From NCBI GenBank assembly GCA_947650285.1, contig CANTFL010000108.1, positions 62,001 through 126,000 of the forward strand: a stretch of DNA of 64,000 nt. Reading direction: 5' to 3'. The notes under the pieces are model-generated. The model had not been told where the DNA came from. It searched no databases and saw only the letters and a program-made list of their open reading frames with translations. Position 1 is the stretch's first letter. Each line of letters opens with the position of its first letter. Origin of the DNA: Hyaloperonospora brassicae. Taxonomy: Eukaryota; Oomycota; Peronosporomycetes; Peronosporales; Peronosporaceae. Positions 24,119 to 34,746 of this stretch are shown here, in pieces. The position numbers and the translations under genes were made by a program.

Positions 24119-25056
24119 ATCGAGTGGAGACTGGATGGTAGCAGTGGAGGAGCGAGAAGCAAGCGAGCGATCGCGCCGCCGTCGATGCTGACTTTCACCA
24201 TAGCTCGAGCTCGTCTGCTGGGACTGCGAAGGTGGACTGCGGAGGTGGCTTGTTGACCGATCTGTTGCACTCGCAGCCGTTGATACGAACCTGCAAGAAA
24301 AATGTACAAGTTGTGTCGCAAGCACATGGGACTCCCTTTGCAGTCGTGTCGTGTGTTGCTACTGGTGCGTCTGAGCGTTAGGTACGTGCAGGAAACTCGG
24401 CAGCTTGAGTGCATGGTCTACTGCCAGCTCTCTGAAGCAATGACAAACGTCTTCAGCTTTCAGCTCGCAGTTTGGTACATTGCGATGAGTTGAAGTCAGC
24501 GTTTATTGCACTGTGTCGATCGAAGTTGTAGTGTGCATATGTATGCCCTGCAATGGCTGTGTCACGAAGTAAATGTGTCGTCGACGATGTTTTTGCCAAG
24601 CGTATGCACGCAACTGCCAATTGCGTCCGTCCTTCGGCTAAAACCGGTACTTCAGCTGCGAGTCGATCGGCTAGCGGTGGCACGTCCGGTCTGCAGATTA
24701 TGCTAAGTTCGGTTTGCAGGACAGACTCAGCATGTTTGATCAAGCTGTGGACTAAAGGCTCTGAGAAAGGTGACATGAACAAATTTAGAGCCGGAAAATT
24801 AGATCCGAAGGGGTGAAAACCGATGTCTTGCATTGTGTTTGCGCGGCGTGCGCAAGAGACAGGCGATCGATCCCAGGACAGCGTCAGGCTGTGAACCCAT
24901 TGGCCAATTAACTACTCCTTTTCTACTGCCGCTGTTTACTTGGAAATTGCCCTCGTAGTTATTTACCTCGATCGCTATTTATTATCGAGCGGCACCTCTA
25001 GCAACATAACACCTGCACGCCCCGAAAGCGCAACATAACACACCACACAGACAACA
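24119..25056. other. Intergenic between lysyl-tRNA synthetase and condensin H2 genes
   Basis: No recognisable gene on either strand. A minus-strand frame of 126 codons at 24453-24833 starts with ATG but has no familiar features. The stretch just upstream of 25057 (repeated CAACATAACA words) probably contains the leader of the next gene. Confidence 0.5.
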
Positions 25057-27375
25057 ATGAGCGAAGGACGTCTGCAGCACTTGCTGCAGCCGCTTCGGTA
25101 CGTCTCTGCGCGGTCCCTTCTCCCGCCACGCTCTGTCTGTATCGACGTACACTCACCCGAAACGTTTCATCACTGCCACTGCCGCTGTTGTCTCTGTTCT
25201 TGTCGTTGGCGTCGGTTTAATGTATGCAGAGACTTGAGCAAGAACTGGAACATCGACTTGGCGACAGAACTAGAGGACTATATGGACAAACTAGAGACCC
25301 TCAGTATCGCATTCGACCCGCACAATGGCAGTGCACGCATTGCAGGCGAAGGAGACGGTGCGACTGGGGTCATGAACTTTGCAGAGGCCGCGCTGTTGAT
25401 TCAGGGCACGAGTATCATCTACAGTCGGAAAGTCGAGTACCTTCATGCCTTAGTGTACCAGACGCTAGCTCACTTGTCGCAGCAACAGGAAGATACAAAG
25501 CAGGGTCAGGAGCGTGGAAAAAGAGCTGGTGGAGAGACGCAAGAGGACCAAGACGGGTCCGATGCCAGTGTGTTGGACTCTTCACTGTTGCTGTACGACG
25601 AGCTGGAGGAAGCCAAGCCGTCGCATATCACACTCAAGAGCACAATGTCGGGCGACGGAGAGCGTGACGGTCGTGGAGGAGGGCGAAAAAAGAAAGAGGC
25701 CAAGGCGCTGCATCGGAGCAAGAACAACATGGAAGCGTCGATTGCATTGATGGGGTCACTGGTGCCGGATGAACGCGACCACGGTGAGACGTATAAGCTG
25801 CTGTCGTGTAACTTGCATGCAAGTGGCGTGCTGCTGCTGGACGAAGCGAGTAGAAAGTATCTCGGCGCACAGCAGCGAGTTGTCGAGTCGGCGTTCGGGG
25901 AAACGCCGGGGCGGTACGGCGGTATGTGGGTAGCTGCAGATGGAGATCAACCGGCGACTGCGCTGAATTTTGATGACATGGATGCAAAGGATGATGGCGA
26001 CGATGACGCGGGAATGATGGATCCATTCGACGAGCAGGCAGACTACGAGTATAGCGCTGGTGAAGCGTTGCAGGATGATCACGTGGAAAGTACGGGGGAT
26101 GACGCGCAGCAGGAGAATGCAGTGACTACTGCGAAATTTTCTCGTGCAACGATGGCCGCGGTGCCGGTGAGTGAGAAGGACCCGTGGGCACCACTCGATG
26201 CGTACGATGCGAGCACATCGGTGGCGAGACCGTTCAAAAAGGGGCGATCATACCCGCGGGTACCAGCATACAAGAAAGCGAAGGCGAATTCTGCAGCATT
26301 GAGCAATAAGCAAGGAATTGTAGGCGTGGACGGCGATACAGAGCAGGATGGCTTGTCCGATCCGGCATTCCATGATCGCTTCTTCATGCGATCGAACGGA
26401 ATGCAGTGGGCATCGTGGGTCTGGTCAGAAGTGGCAGGTGAGAATCCTTTGGAGAAAACTTGCAGAAAAACGTATTGCCGCGCCCCACTTCTTGCAAAAA
26501 GCTGCGATGCGCTCTGGCGGCGCGAGGCCAAATGGCGCAGTATCATGCGTCGTTGTGAAGCCCGCGAGAAACAGAGTGCACAAGCCATGCTGTTGCGTGA
26601 GCAGGCCATGGAAGAGGAGGAGGCTGCAGATACATATGATCACATGCAAGCCTTGACGCTGTCTACTGCAACAGCGCGCTTGGACATGGCTTTTCGGTAC
26701 GATGCGAGTGGCAACAGAGATGACGAAGACCGTGACGACAATGGCGACGACAACGATAACGACTGTGACGATGGCTTTGATGGTGGCAACTTGGACCAAG
26801 GAGATACGATGGACGATATGATGGATTCGTATGATGCTGCTACGACAGCGGCGAGTTCGTCCGATGGGCCGCTGACGTACGAGGAGATCTGCCGACAGCA
26901 CTTGGCGTCCTTTATGTCTGGCACGGAGAAGTATGTCCGAGAGACGGACCTGAGCAAGCAAGTGAGCGATTGGCAGGAGAAGCTCACGCCGTTGCTGAAG
27001 CAGCAGGAAGCACACCCGCCTTTCGATATCCACCACTATGGTCGTGAAATCATTGGACGCCTGGAAGAGGAATACAAGAGCTTCAGTCTCGACAAGCTGA
27101 GTGGGTCTTCGAAGCGTGACAAGAAGAAACGCGCCAGGCTGAATGTGCTGCCCGAAGAAGAGGAAGCGGAAGAGCGGGACACGGTGCCGTTTGAAACGTT
27201 GGTGGATGGCAAAAGTCAGTTTGAGGTATGCCGTCTCTTTTTGGCGTCACTGCAGCTCGCAAACAGCGGCAACGTGTCATTGTCGCACGCACATACCACA
27301 GCAGAGCATGGACAGGTGCCGTTTCGAATGCAGCTACTTACTAGTGCCAACACTCACGGCACCTTACAAGCGTAA
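25057..27375 (+). CDS. NCAPH2: Condensin II complex subunit H2 (kleisin), one short intron
   Basis: The kleisin of condensin II, which links the SMC2/SMC4 heads and binds the HEAT subunits D3 and G2 in chromosome condensation. Exon 1 is 25057-25097 and exon 2 is 25230-27375, giving 728 residues. The intron at 25098-25229 begins GTACGT and ends TATGCAG. Joining across it restores the family N-terminus (HLLQPLR then DLSKNWNIDLATELEDYMD). The conserved block MNFAEAALLIQG, IYSRKVEYLHALVYQTL follows. The middle is long, acidic and low-complexity, as usual for H2. The end, EVCRLFLASLQLANSGNV, is the conserved C-terminal winged-helix part. The intron is 132 bp, a multiple of three without stops, so retention would insert 44 residues. 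Confidence 0.93.
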   Translation: MSEGRLQHLLQPLRYVSARSLLPPRSVCIDVHSPETFHHCHCRCCLCSCRWRRFNVCRDLSKNWNIDLATELEDYMDKLETLSIAFDPHNGSARIAGEGDGATGVMNFAEAALLIQGTSIIYSRKVEYLHALVYQTLAHLSQQQEDTKQGQERGKRAGGETQEDQDGSDASVLDSSLLLYDELEEAKPSHITLKSTMSGDGERDGRGGGRKKKEAKALHRSKNNMEASIALMGSLVPDERDHGETYKLLSCNLHASGVLLLDEASRKYLGAQQRVVESAFGETPGRYGGMWVAADGDQPATALNFDDMDAKDDGDDDAGMMDPFDEQADYEYSAGEALQDDHVESTGDDAQQENAVTTAKFSRATMAAVPVSEKDPWAPLDAYDASTSVARPFKKGRSYPRVPAYKKAKANSAALSNKQGIVGVDGDTEQDGLSDPAFHDRFFMRSNGMQWASWVWSEVAGENPLEKTCRKTYCRAPLLAKSCDALWRREAKWRSIMRRCEAREKQSAQAMLLREQAMEEEEAADTYDHMQALTLSTATARLDMAFRYDASGNRDDEDRDDNGDDNDNDCDDGFDGGNLDQGDTMDDMMDSYDAATTAASSSDGPLTYEEICRQHLASFMSGTEKYVRETDLSKQVSDWQEKLTPLLKQQEAHPPFDIHHYGREIIGRLEEEYKSFSLDKLSGSSKRDKKKRARLNVLPEEEEAEERDTVPFETLVDGKSQFEVCRLFLASLQLANSGNVSLSHAHTTAEHGQVPFRMQLLTSANTHGTLQA
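25098..25229 (+). other. Intron of NCAPH2
   Basis: GTACGT donor and TATGCAG acceptor, phase 2, 132 bp. The retained translation is Cys/His/Arg-rich (HHCHCRCCLCSCRWRR) and unlike any condensin subunit, which supports splicing. Confidence 0.88.
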
Positions 27376-28412
27376 TCTGGACAAAGTGAGACGACCTGTA
27401 CAAAAGGACATCATCAGCGAACGATCCCTAATCGTTCTGGTCGCTGAGATGCCAAGCGATGTATCTATTCGCTTTCGAGTCAACTTTGGTGTGGAAGAGT
27501 CGTGGATGTCGGTAGTGAAGGTGGAAAAAGCTGCGCGGAATGTGAAAAGCCGTTGTCTTGGAACCACCAGCGTGGACTCTGAGGCATTGCCTTGCACATA
27601 CACGATTACTGTATCCGTCAGTGCAAGTCGCACCGTTCACGACGGTATTGAGGCAAAAGTACTGACACGTATTACCAACAGCATAGACGCGGCGACAAAG
27701 AGGTCCGTATGTTTTTACCAGCACTGCTTTGTCAAGTTCTGGTCACAGCATGTCGTCCCAGTCCTTTGACTCTTCGGTTGTCAAGTAAGCAGCAATAAAA
27801 CCTCAGTGGTCTGGACGCGGACATTATATCTGAGCCGACAATTCATACGAACTCGCCCTTTGCCAAGACGCGTATAGCCGCTGTATACAGACTCAGAGGG
27901 CGCGAGCCGGGGCGCCCACCTTCAAGCTCTGTTGCATTGCATGGCACTGTGCTTATGATTTGTACGACTCGATCCTTTGCTTTGCTGTGGGTCGTCATGC
28001 GACTCTAGAAATGGAGTCTGCTATCAAAGACTATAGACTTTACTCGTTTAAACAAACTGGTCAAAATGACACAAATGAAGGCTTTTGCGGCGCGTCGGGC
28101 GATGGCCCATTTCGTTTCTATCGTCCCCACGTCCACTTTACCGCAAAACAAGAGCAACGCGATAGAAATGAGGACGTTCGCAATCGCAGTCGCCCGTCGT
28201 CGTTGTGAGCCGCTCGCGTCACAACGTGCCCAGCGCTCATATGGGTGTGTTTACCCATTTCCCTGCCCCGTGCTGCCGATATCGCCATCGTCGCAATTTC
28301 GCCAGCGGCCACTCGATAAAACCAGCTCTATCACCGTCGAAATGGCCGCGGCCACCTCCCCGCGTCCACCAAAGGCCTCGGCCGGCCCCCCCCGTCGCCA
28401 AGCGACGACAAG
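27376..28412. other. Intergenic
   Basis: No recognisable gene. The plus frame overlapping the end of NCAPH2 and running to 27769 has no domain and is probably 3' untranslated sequence. The region just before 28413 is the presumptive promoter of the next gene. Confidence 0.5.
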
Positions 28413-29282
28413 ATGGACGCCGTGCACCGTCTGCTCGACTACCTCGAGACGTTTCCGTCCGACGCAGGCGCTGTCGAGCTCCGCGACCAGCTCAGCGCCT
28501 TTACCCACTACGACCTGCGCGCCGCGTGCTCGCGCCTGAATTTAGCCATGTCGAAGCGCCAGAATAAAAAGGGCGGGTACATTTCCGCGCTCGTTTCCTA
28601 TTGGATGGCGCGGCCCCCCACCCCCACCCCCACGCCGCCGCCGCCTGTGGCCGCGGGCTCGGGGGCTGAAGTAACGCCAGTGCCGTCGCGCGCCACTTCC
28701 GAAGAACCCACGGGCATGGAGCTGCCCGCCGACGTGGCGCAGTTCGTGCAGCTCTTCCCGCCCCACGGCCACGTCCAAGAGCTCACGGACCAGCTCGCGG
28801 CCTGTCGCTCGCGCACGCTGCGCTCGGCGTGCGTCGTGCTGGACCTCCACCCGCGCAAGAGCTTCACCAAAGCCGACTTCTTGGGGCTGTTGGTCAGCTA
28901 CTGGCAGGACAGTTCGGCCGTGACGCCGAGGGCAGCGGCCCACGAGAAGGACGTGGACGACATGGCGCGGCCAGCGCCAGTGCCGCCGTCGACTACAAAG
29001 AGAGCGCGCGACGACGAGGGGAAGAAAGTGGGGGGGAAGAAGCAAAAGCAAAAGCAGCAGCAGCAGCAGCAGCAGCCGAAGAAGAGCGTGAAGGACGTTG
29101 CGCTTCGAGGCGACGACGACCCGCCGGACAAGTGGACGGCGGCGCTCGAGAAGGCCAAAGTCGTGAAAGAGTGGGCGTCGGCGATTGAGATTTTGTCGCG
29201 CGTGGACGGCAGTGCCGAGAGCATCGAGTCCATTAGGAGTTTGATTGACAGCGTCGTGCATAGCGCCACGAGCGAACTGTAG
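28413..29282 (+). CDS. Unknown protein with a duplicated SAP-like helical module
   Basis: A 289-residue protein starting at the ATG at 28413. Two related modules of about 60 residues are visible: residues 4-64 (VELRDQLSAFTHYDLRAACS, ending ALVSYW) and 108-164 (VQELTDQLAACRSRTLRSAC, ending LLVSYW). Each ends in the same LVSYW after a Lys-containing loop, and the pattern loosely resembles SAP-type helix-extended-helix DNA-binding domains. A Pro-rich linker (TPTPTPPPP) separates them. A basic patch (KKVGGKKQKQK) runs into a Gln tract encoded by pure CAG and may be a nuclear signal. The C-terminal 55 residues (DKWTAALEKAKVVKEWASAI) look helical. I do not recognise a named family; nuclear nucleic-acid binding is a guess. 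Confidence 0.75.
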   Translation: MDAVHRLLDYLETFPSDAGAVELRDQLSAFTHYDLRAACSRLNLAMSKRQNKKGGYISALVSYWMARPPTPTPTPPPPVAAGSGAEVTPVPSRATSEEPTGMELPADVAQFVQLFPPHGHVQELTDQLAACRSRTLRSACVVLDLHPRKSFTKADFLGLLVSYWQDSSAVTPRAAAHEKDVDDMARPAPVPPSTTKRARDDEGKKVGGKKQKQKQQQQQQQPKKSVKDVALRGDDDPPDKWTAALEKAKVVKEWASAIEILSRVDGSAESIESIRSLIDSVVHSATSEL

Positions 29283-31050
29283 CGACGCACGCGACGACGA
29301 CGACGAGAGTTGGAGTGGCGCGGGGGGTTTGCTTCGTCATCTGGTGCCGGGTGGGCCCTTTGTCTCTGCTTCGCACTGGTCGTCGATACACTTCTTCGCA
29401 CGAGCCCAAACGCATTCGGTGCAGGACACTTTGGGATTATTGGACGGATCGATGTTTTAGGTGGCGATGGAGTGGCGCTGCGGGAACGATTGGGCGTGTT
29501 CGATCGACGACTGTGCCGGCCGAAAGCGCGGGTTTAGACGCTTAAAATAGGAAAACCGGTACTTGGAACACCAGTGAAGTAATCGTCTCGTGTTGCGCGA
29601 AGGTGGCGGCTCAATCTTCCACACGACGACCGGGTCGAGGACAGAACGCTTAGCCTCTTTTTCACGAGACAATTGGTATTGCCCCACACACTTATTGTGA
29701 CTGCCTCGACATCCTTTGCACCGTCAACGCCGCGCCCTTTATCCACTCGACCGCGTGTTTTATACCACAAGTGTCTACGATACACAAGTGCGTGACACAC
29801 GATCGATGGACAGAGGCGCTGGGCTTATGCTGCAGCTAGACAAAGCTAGCCCACATTCTCAGCAGTACAGTTATGTGTTATGCGACTGTTTGACGAGCAG
29901 TAGAGTGCAGAGGAAGCAAGCTAACGAACAAACAAGTTAGTTGGGTGTAATGATATGGAGATGCATTTGACATGGGTCATCGCATCAATGTAATGTTGTT
30001 CGTTCATTTTTCGTGTTGGTTAGATCAATGCACATCCACTAACTGTTTACCGCTTTGACCACCACACACGGCTTGCGCTTATCATTCATTTAGCGCTCAG
30101 TTGGTTAGTACACTGAGGCCAATATCGACATAGGAACAAAAGGCACCAAATGTTAAGCTCCAAAGTGACTTGTACGAATAATACTACGAAAACCTTATGC
30201 GCAACGACACTACTCAATAGCACATAACCAAATCACCTCGTTACGTTACCTTCCAATGACACTTGACGATGAGCGATTGAGTGCCCAGTTCGCTCACGCG
30301 CGCCGGTGACTCCGAAGCGGACCACCCGCAACAGTTTGACGCGTACAGCCGCTATATCGTCGGATCGTTTGCTGCATCATACGACCTGCGTTCGAATTCA
30401 CGCAATTTGCGCCTGCGAGAGCACAATTACAATGAGACTAATAATATGGCAGTTCGTCAAGACAGTTATGATAAGCTGACAAGCTTCACCGTGATCGAAA
30501 CCATCGTTCTGATGGAGGCGAACGTGGTGTCGGTGCTTTTGTGGACACCACGCTGGAGTTGAGAGGTCTCGATGTTCTACGTCTCGCTCCACAGACGCAG
30601 CCTGGTTACGGTTGTCGAATAAGCGCCTCGACTAGAGGACGTGAACATTTAGATGATAAGCAATGCACGGCGTAGCAATTGCTAACGCGCGACGTGGCAA
30701 TTACAAATTTGAGACTATACGATCAGTAATACTCGATATGATAATTGCTAACGTATTTCGAGTAATTTAGAAATTTTTAGGTAGCCATAGAACAGTGCTA
30801 ACTAAATGATCAAAATCTATTACTTTGCGTTATTCCATAGAATGCTCAGCTACCTTAGCTACAAGTTACGGTCCCAAGTCTCGCCTTTTCATAAACAGAC
30901 CCCGACTTCGCCTTCGCCATGGACGTCTCGCTAACCCAGCCGCCCGCTTAAACAAGTCCGAGGGACGAACTTTATCACTCAAAATGGAAGTGCGAGGTGC
31001 GAATGGTGCTATAACAGCGCGACCTATGGAAAGTGACACGTGTTTAGGAT
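29283..31050. other. Intergenic leading into the copia relic
   Basis: No recognisable gene. GC content falls toward the right. The stretch 30650-30830, with words such as GCTAACG repeated around AT-rich sequence, may be an eroded copia LTR or leader, but I found no matching partner on the far side. Confidence 0.4.
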
Positions 31051-31169
31051 CAACAAGGAGCCTTGACCAACGCGATGGGGTCAAGCGACGCAAAAAAGCA
31101 TTCGAGCAAGGCTCTAGAGATAATGTATATCGCGATAAAAGATTCACAACCTTCTCTTGTTCATTCGGC

Positions 31170-31650
31170 AAGTGGAGCGTGCGATGCATGGTCAAGATTG
31201 GGAGGACGTTTCGATAGAAGAGCCTGGCGAACAAGCTCATTCTTCGTCGACACGTTATATGACAAGGATGGGAGAAGGTGATGATGTGCTGGGGCTTCTC
31301 AACAGCTGGAAAACCTGGCGAAGAAGATCGATGCGGTTGGCGCTTCTGTTGAAGAGGACGACGTTTTACTCAAGATTTACAGTAGCCATAGTGAGTTATT
31401 TAGTTCCTGATCGCGGCGTTGGATCCTCGTACCGACTCGATGTCGTTCGATACTCTCGACTTGTCGGCTAATGAATGAAGATATGAAGCGCAAGGAACAA
31501 CATGGCGGCGTACACGAAGCCTCGGATGGTCAAGGCCAAGCATTCATGACAAGCGATCACACCGAGCGCAGAGGAGGGCGGCCAGTGCAGAAGGCCAGTT
31601 CGTGCCACTACTGTAGACCAAGGACATTGGATTACTAAATTTCTGGTAAG
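31170..31650 (+). pseudogene. copia gag fragment
   Basis: Across shifting frames the plus strand reads the copia gag pattern QLENLAKKIDAVGASVEEDD, then a LLNEDMKRKEQ-like stretch, and a CHYC...GHW remnant of a CCHC knuckle near 31598-31630. It is too damaged to be expressed as a whole. Confidence 0.7.
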
Positions 31651-32016
31651 ATACGAGAAACGCGAAGAAACAGATGCCGCAACAATTAATCGTCGCGCAG
31701 ATCAAAAATGAACCCGATGGCAAAATTTTGTGGTAATTAGAGAAGCACCAAGTAAATAACGCATGTCTACTGGTCTTGAAAGCGACACATAATATGACAT
31801 ACTCTTAAGATTACAAGAAAAACCACGAGAAGATCTTGCCGGTGGACGTGCATAATAAAGACGAAGGCGTGGTGCAAGCAGTGGGGACGAGCGACATCGG
31901 ATCAAGAAAAACGCGTGAAGTGGCAGTTGGGTGCGCGCATGGTAAGAGCTTAGCAATTTGTGCATGACCCCCCTCATGCTAGACGAGTTAAACGTGTCAA
32001 TCTCGAACACCTACAA

Positions 32017-32407
32017 TGTAACGGGGCACACCCTTGCGTAACTTAACGCAAGGGTTTTGAGTGCCCCGACAGACGTACACGTGGCAAGCGAGGAAGCGTA
32101 GGTAGGGTAAAAGTAGAACTGTTATATTAATAAATTAAGTCTTTAAACTACTGTCTCTTCGTTTGACTTAATTCAATTATACTAATATAACTGCATGTAT
32201 GGTGACGTCTCGTCACCACTCATTGCGCGCGTCTTGCGGCGATTGGTGGGTTGATATCATCACGATATCAACCAATGAACAGACCCTTTGGTCGACCCTT
32301 CAATATCACCACTTTGGTGATATTGTTTTAAAGAATATCCATCTTTATATTCTTTATTGTCACTTTCCTTAAAGTGACAATTTCATGTAACGGGCTGCCC
32401 CGTTACA
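32017..32407 (-). repeat. 3' LTR of gypsy copy 2 (391 bp)
   Basis: It begins TGTAACGGGG and ends CCCCGTTACA. It matches the right LTR except for about two substitutions (TCTTCGTTTG here versus TCTTGGTTTG, and GGTCGACC versus GGTCTACC). Confidence 0.97.
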
Positions 32408-32418
32408 TCACCCCCCTT
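32408..32418 (-). other. Polypurine tract of gypsy copy 2
   Basis: On the minus strand AAGGGGGGTGA directly abuts the 3' LTR, the expected place for the plus-strand primer in reverse transcription. Confidence 0.85.
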
Positions 32419-32537
32419 AACTGATAGTCACCGTGTGACTATCGAAAACATGGAGGCCACCCGTTGGCCACCATTGGGACTGGGAGCACTTGTTGGGTCC
32501 GTTCCATTCACTTTCCGCTTGACCTCGCATAGTTAAC

Positions 32538-34142
32538 ATGTCTATGCGAGGTGACTCAAGACCCACACAGCCTGGTGCTGTGCAAGCCTCTGCGGCAGAC
32601 GCTTCGTCGTCTGCCGCCCCTTCTTGCCTGCAGCAACAGGTGCTGCAGGTGCACGCGGTATCACACCGCGTGCGCACGATGACCCTGATGTAGAGGTCAT
32701 CTACTCTGGCGAGTCAGACGTGTCTGACTCGGGCAATGCTACAGAGGCGTCTCGCTAACCGGCGACGCCTCAGTATTCTCCAAGACCACTGCCGAACGAA
32801 CGGACTCGTGATTTGCATCACAGCCTGTTCGGCAGTGATGATGATGATGATCAGGGTGGTGAGTTCTATTCTTCACCACCGCCGGCTCGTGCGTCTTCGC
32901 ACGAGCGTGATGACGATGGCGCGAGCCGTCGTCAATCTGGGAGCCGTGGTACCGACAAGGGTACCACTGTGAAGCGTGATGAGTTGAAGCCGTGGCGTTT
33001 GCCCGAACAACTCATCAATAGCCTGTCTCACGAGACAGGCCAACACCATCGAATACCCTTATTCGATGCAGCCGAGCTTCACGGCTTGAGTGTCAGCGCG
33101 AAGAACTTTCGCGCTGAAGAAGATTTTTATCTCGATGTCTTTCTTAGACATCGATGGTACAACAGCAACCAAAAGCGTGACAAAACATCGCTTTTGGCTG
33201 CGTGGAACGCGTTCGTCCAAAACGTAAAGAATTTTGGACGAGAAGGGTGGCTCAAGAAACTTGAGGCAACACGCCTCCGGTTCGAACGGCGAACGCCAAC
33301 CGGTGCTAGGTACCGGTTGCATTGTTTATCGAGTGAGGCAGGCATTCCTTGCCTCACATGGGGAGACCCTTGTGCGAGTTGTGTTTACCTTGCAGCGTGC
33401 ACATAGGGATGTGTACTCCCTAAATTCGCCCTGGGGAAGGGCACACATCTCGGCTGAGATGCGTGACGCGATTGCAAACTTGCAATCCGTCTACAAGCGC
33501 CTAGGGCGCGTGTTTACCGATGGGCCACAGGACTCATCGGATGGGTCTCGTCATACTGGCGGACGAGACCTTCAACATCCATCAACAGCTGAGAGCGAAG
33601 CTCCCAGCTGTTCCAAGAGGGTGGATACCCCCGCCACTGGACGAGGTAGCTCGTCCTTGATCCTGAATCGTCACGGTGGTTCAAGATACGCTCCACTAGA
33701 AAGGGTTGATCACCGTGAGCATCCACCAAAGGATGTGGTGGAGGAGGAAAGACCTCCTCCAGATGATTCTGTTCACCATCTCGACCCTTACGAGATGGAT
33801 CGCGCAATCGATGAATTGCGCGATGACTTGAAGCACGAGCGCGATCGGCGCTACGCTTTGACCGATACCGTGCGGAAGAACCGCAAGGGTCACGAGGCTG
33901 ATCGGGCGAGGGATCGCGCCGATTATGCCACGGCGCAGCTTCAGGTCGAGCGGGATGTCCGCTCCCTGTTCGGCGAGCTGGCGACAGCTCGCGGGGAGAT
34001 ATCTCGCTTGAATACCGAGGTATCATATCTGCGCGACCAGACGGATCGTCTGGAGCGCGAACGCAAGAACTTGATGGATGTTCTTGAACGTGGGGGCTAT
34101 CTTCATCGGAAGAAGAAGGCTCGTACTGACAGTACGACCTAA
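32538..34142 (+). pseudogene. Antisense extra ORF of gypsy copy 2, frameshifted
   Basis: A plus-strand coding-like region opposite to gag-pol. It probably begins at the ATG at 32538 (MSMRGDSRPTQPG). An apparent frameshift near 32630 leads to an acidic part (PDVEVIYSGESDVSDSG), followed by a TAA near 32757, a five-Asp run (SDDDDD) and a long central part (LKPWRLPEQLINSLSHET). A 2-base deletion near 33385 follows, then a continuous frame to 34142 ending in a charged coiled coil (MDRAIDELRDDLKHERDRR) and KKKARTDSTT. Its last 630 bases overlap pol in antisense. Known Ty3/gypsy elements sometimes carry antisense ORFs after pol, but I do not recognise this protein. Confidence 0.6.
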
Positions 34143-34746
34143 GCCTCCCCACGTTAAACGTAGAATGCGTGCGCATCCTACGTGGCAATTCGAGTGTGTA
34201 TGCATTGCCCTTGCGATGCAACACTCGAAATGGCCCAATGTATTTCGGCAGTAGTTTGCTACTGCCGACACTAGTGACTGCATGTCCAGGTAGGTTTACC
34301 GTTGACAGTAGTACTAGGTCGTTAACCTTAAATGAAAGAACATTTGCTCTTCCATTCTTGTCTGCGTTCCGTTTCTGACGGTCCACCGCATTTGCGATGG
34401 AGTCCTGAACGAAACGGACTACCGCTTCTCGAGTCAGCAGGAATTTCTCTGCTGACTCTTTGTTTTGTCTGGCAGTGCGCTTCGTGCGCACTGCTAAGAG
34501 ATTGCTCTCTTCTTCAGCGAGGTTGTCTTCTTCCTCGCTGACACAATCGTTGGCGATGCTGAATATACCAGCATTGTCATCATCATCCGAATCAATAATA
34601 GCGTCTTCGCTATTATTGAGATGATCTTCTTCATCAATGTCGACTTGATCGACATCGGCATCATACGTGACGACGTTTGCGTCGACACGTGATGAGCAAG
34701 AGCCAAAACGGTTTTTGCTCGAGCGAGTCCCTCCCCCCTTATCCAA
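33514..34746 (-). pseudogene. pol: Integrase C-terminal domain and chromodomain of gypsy copy 2
   Basis: Open for 410 codons in this copy. Order: Asp-rich stretch (about residues 25-75), the RQKRNADKNGRA helix, the VNDLVLLSTVNLPGHAVTSV barrel, the KYIGPFRVLHRKGNAYTLEL module, a Pro/Ser/Arg linker of about 130 residues, and a C-terminal chromodomain ([17 protein letters not shown]). The linker and chromodomain lie opposite the coiled-coil end of the plus-strand extra frame. Confidence 0.88.
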
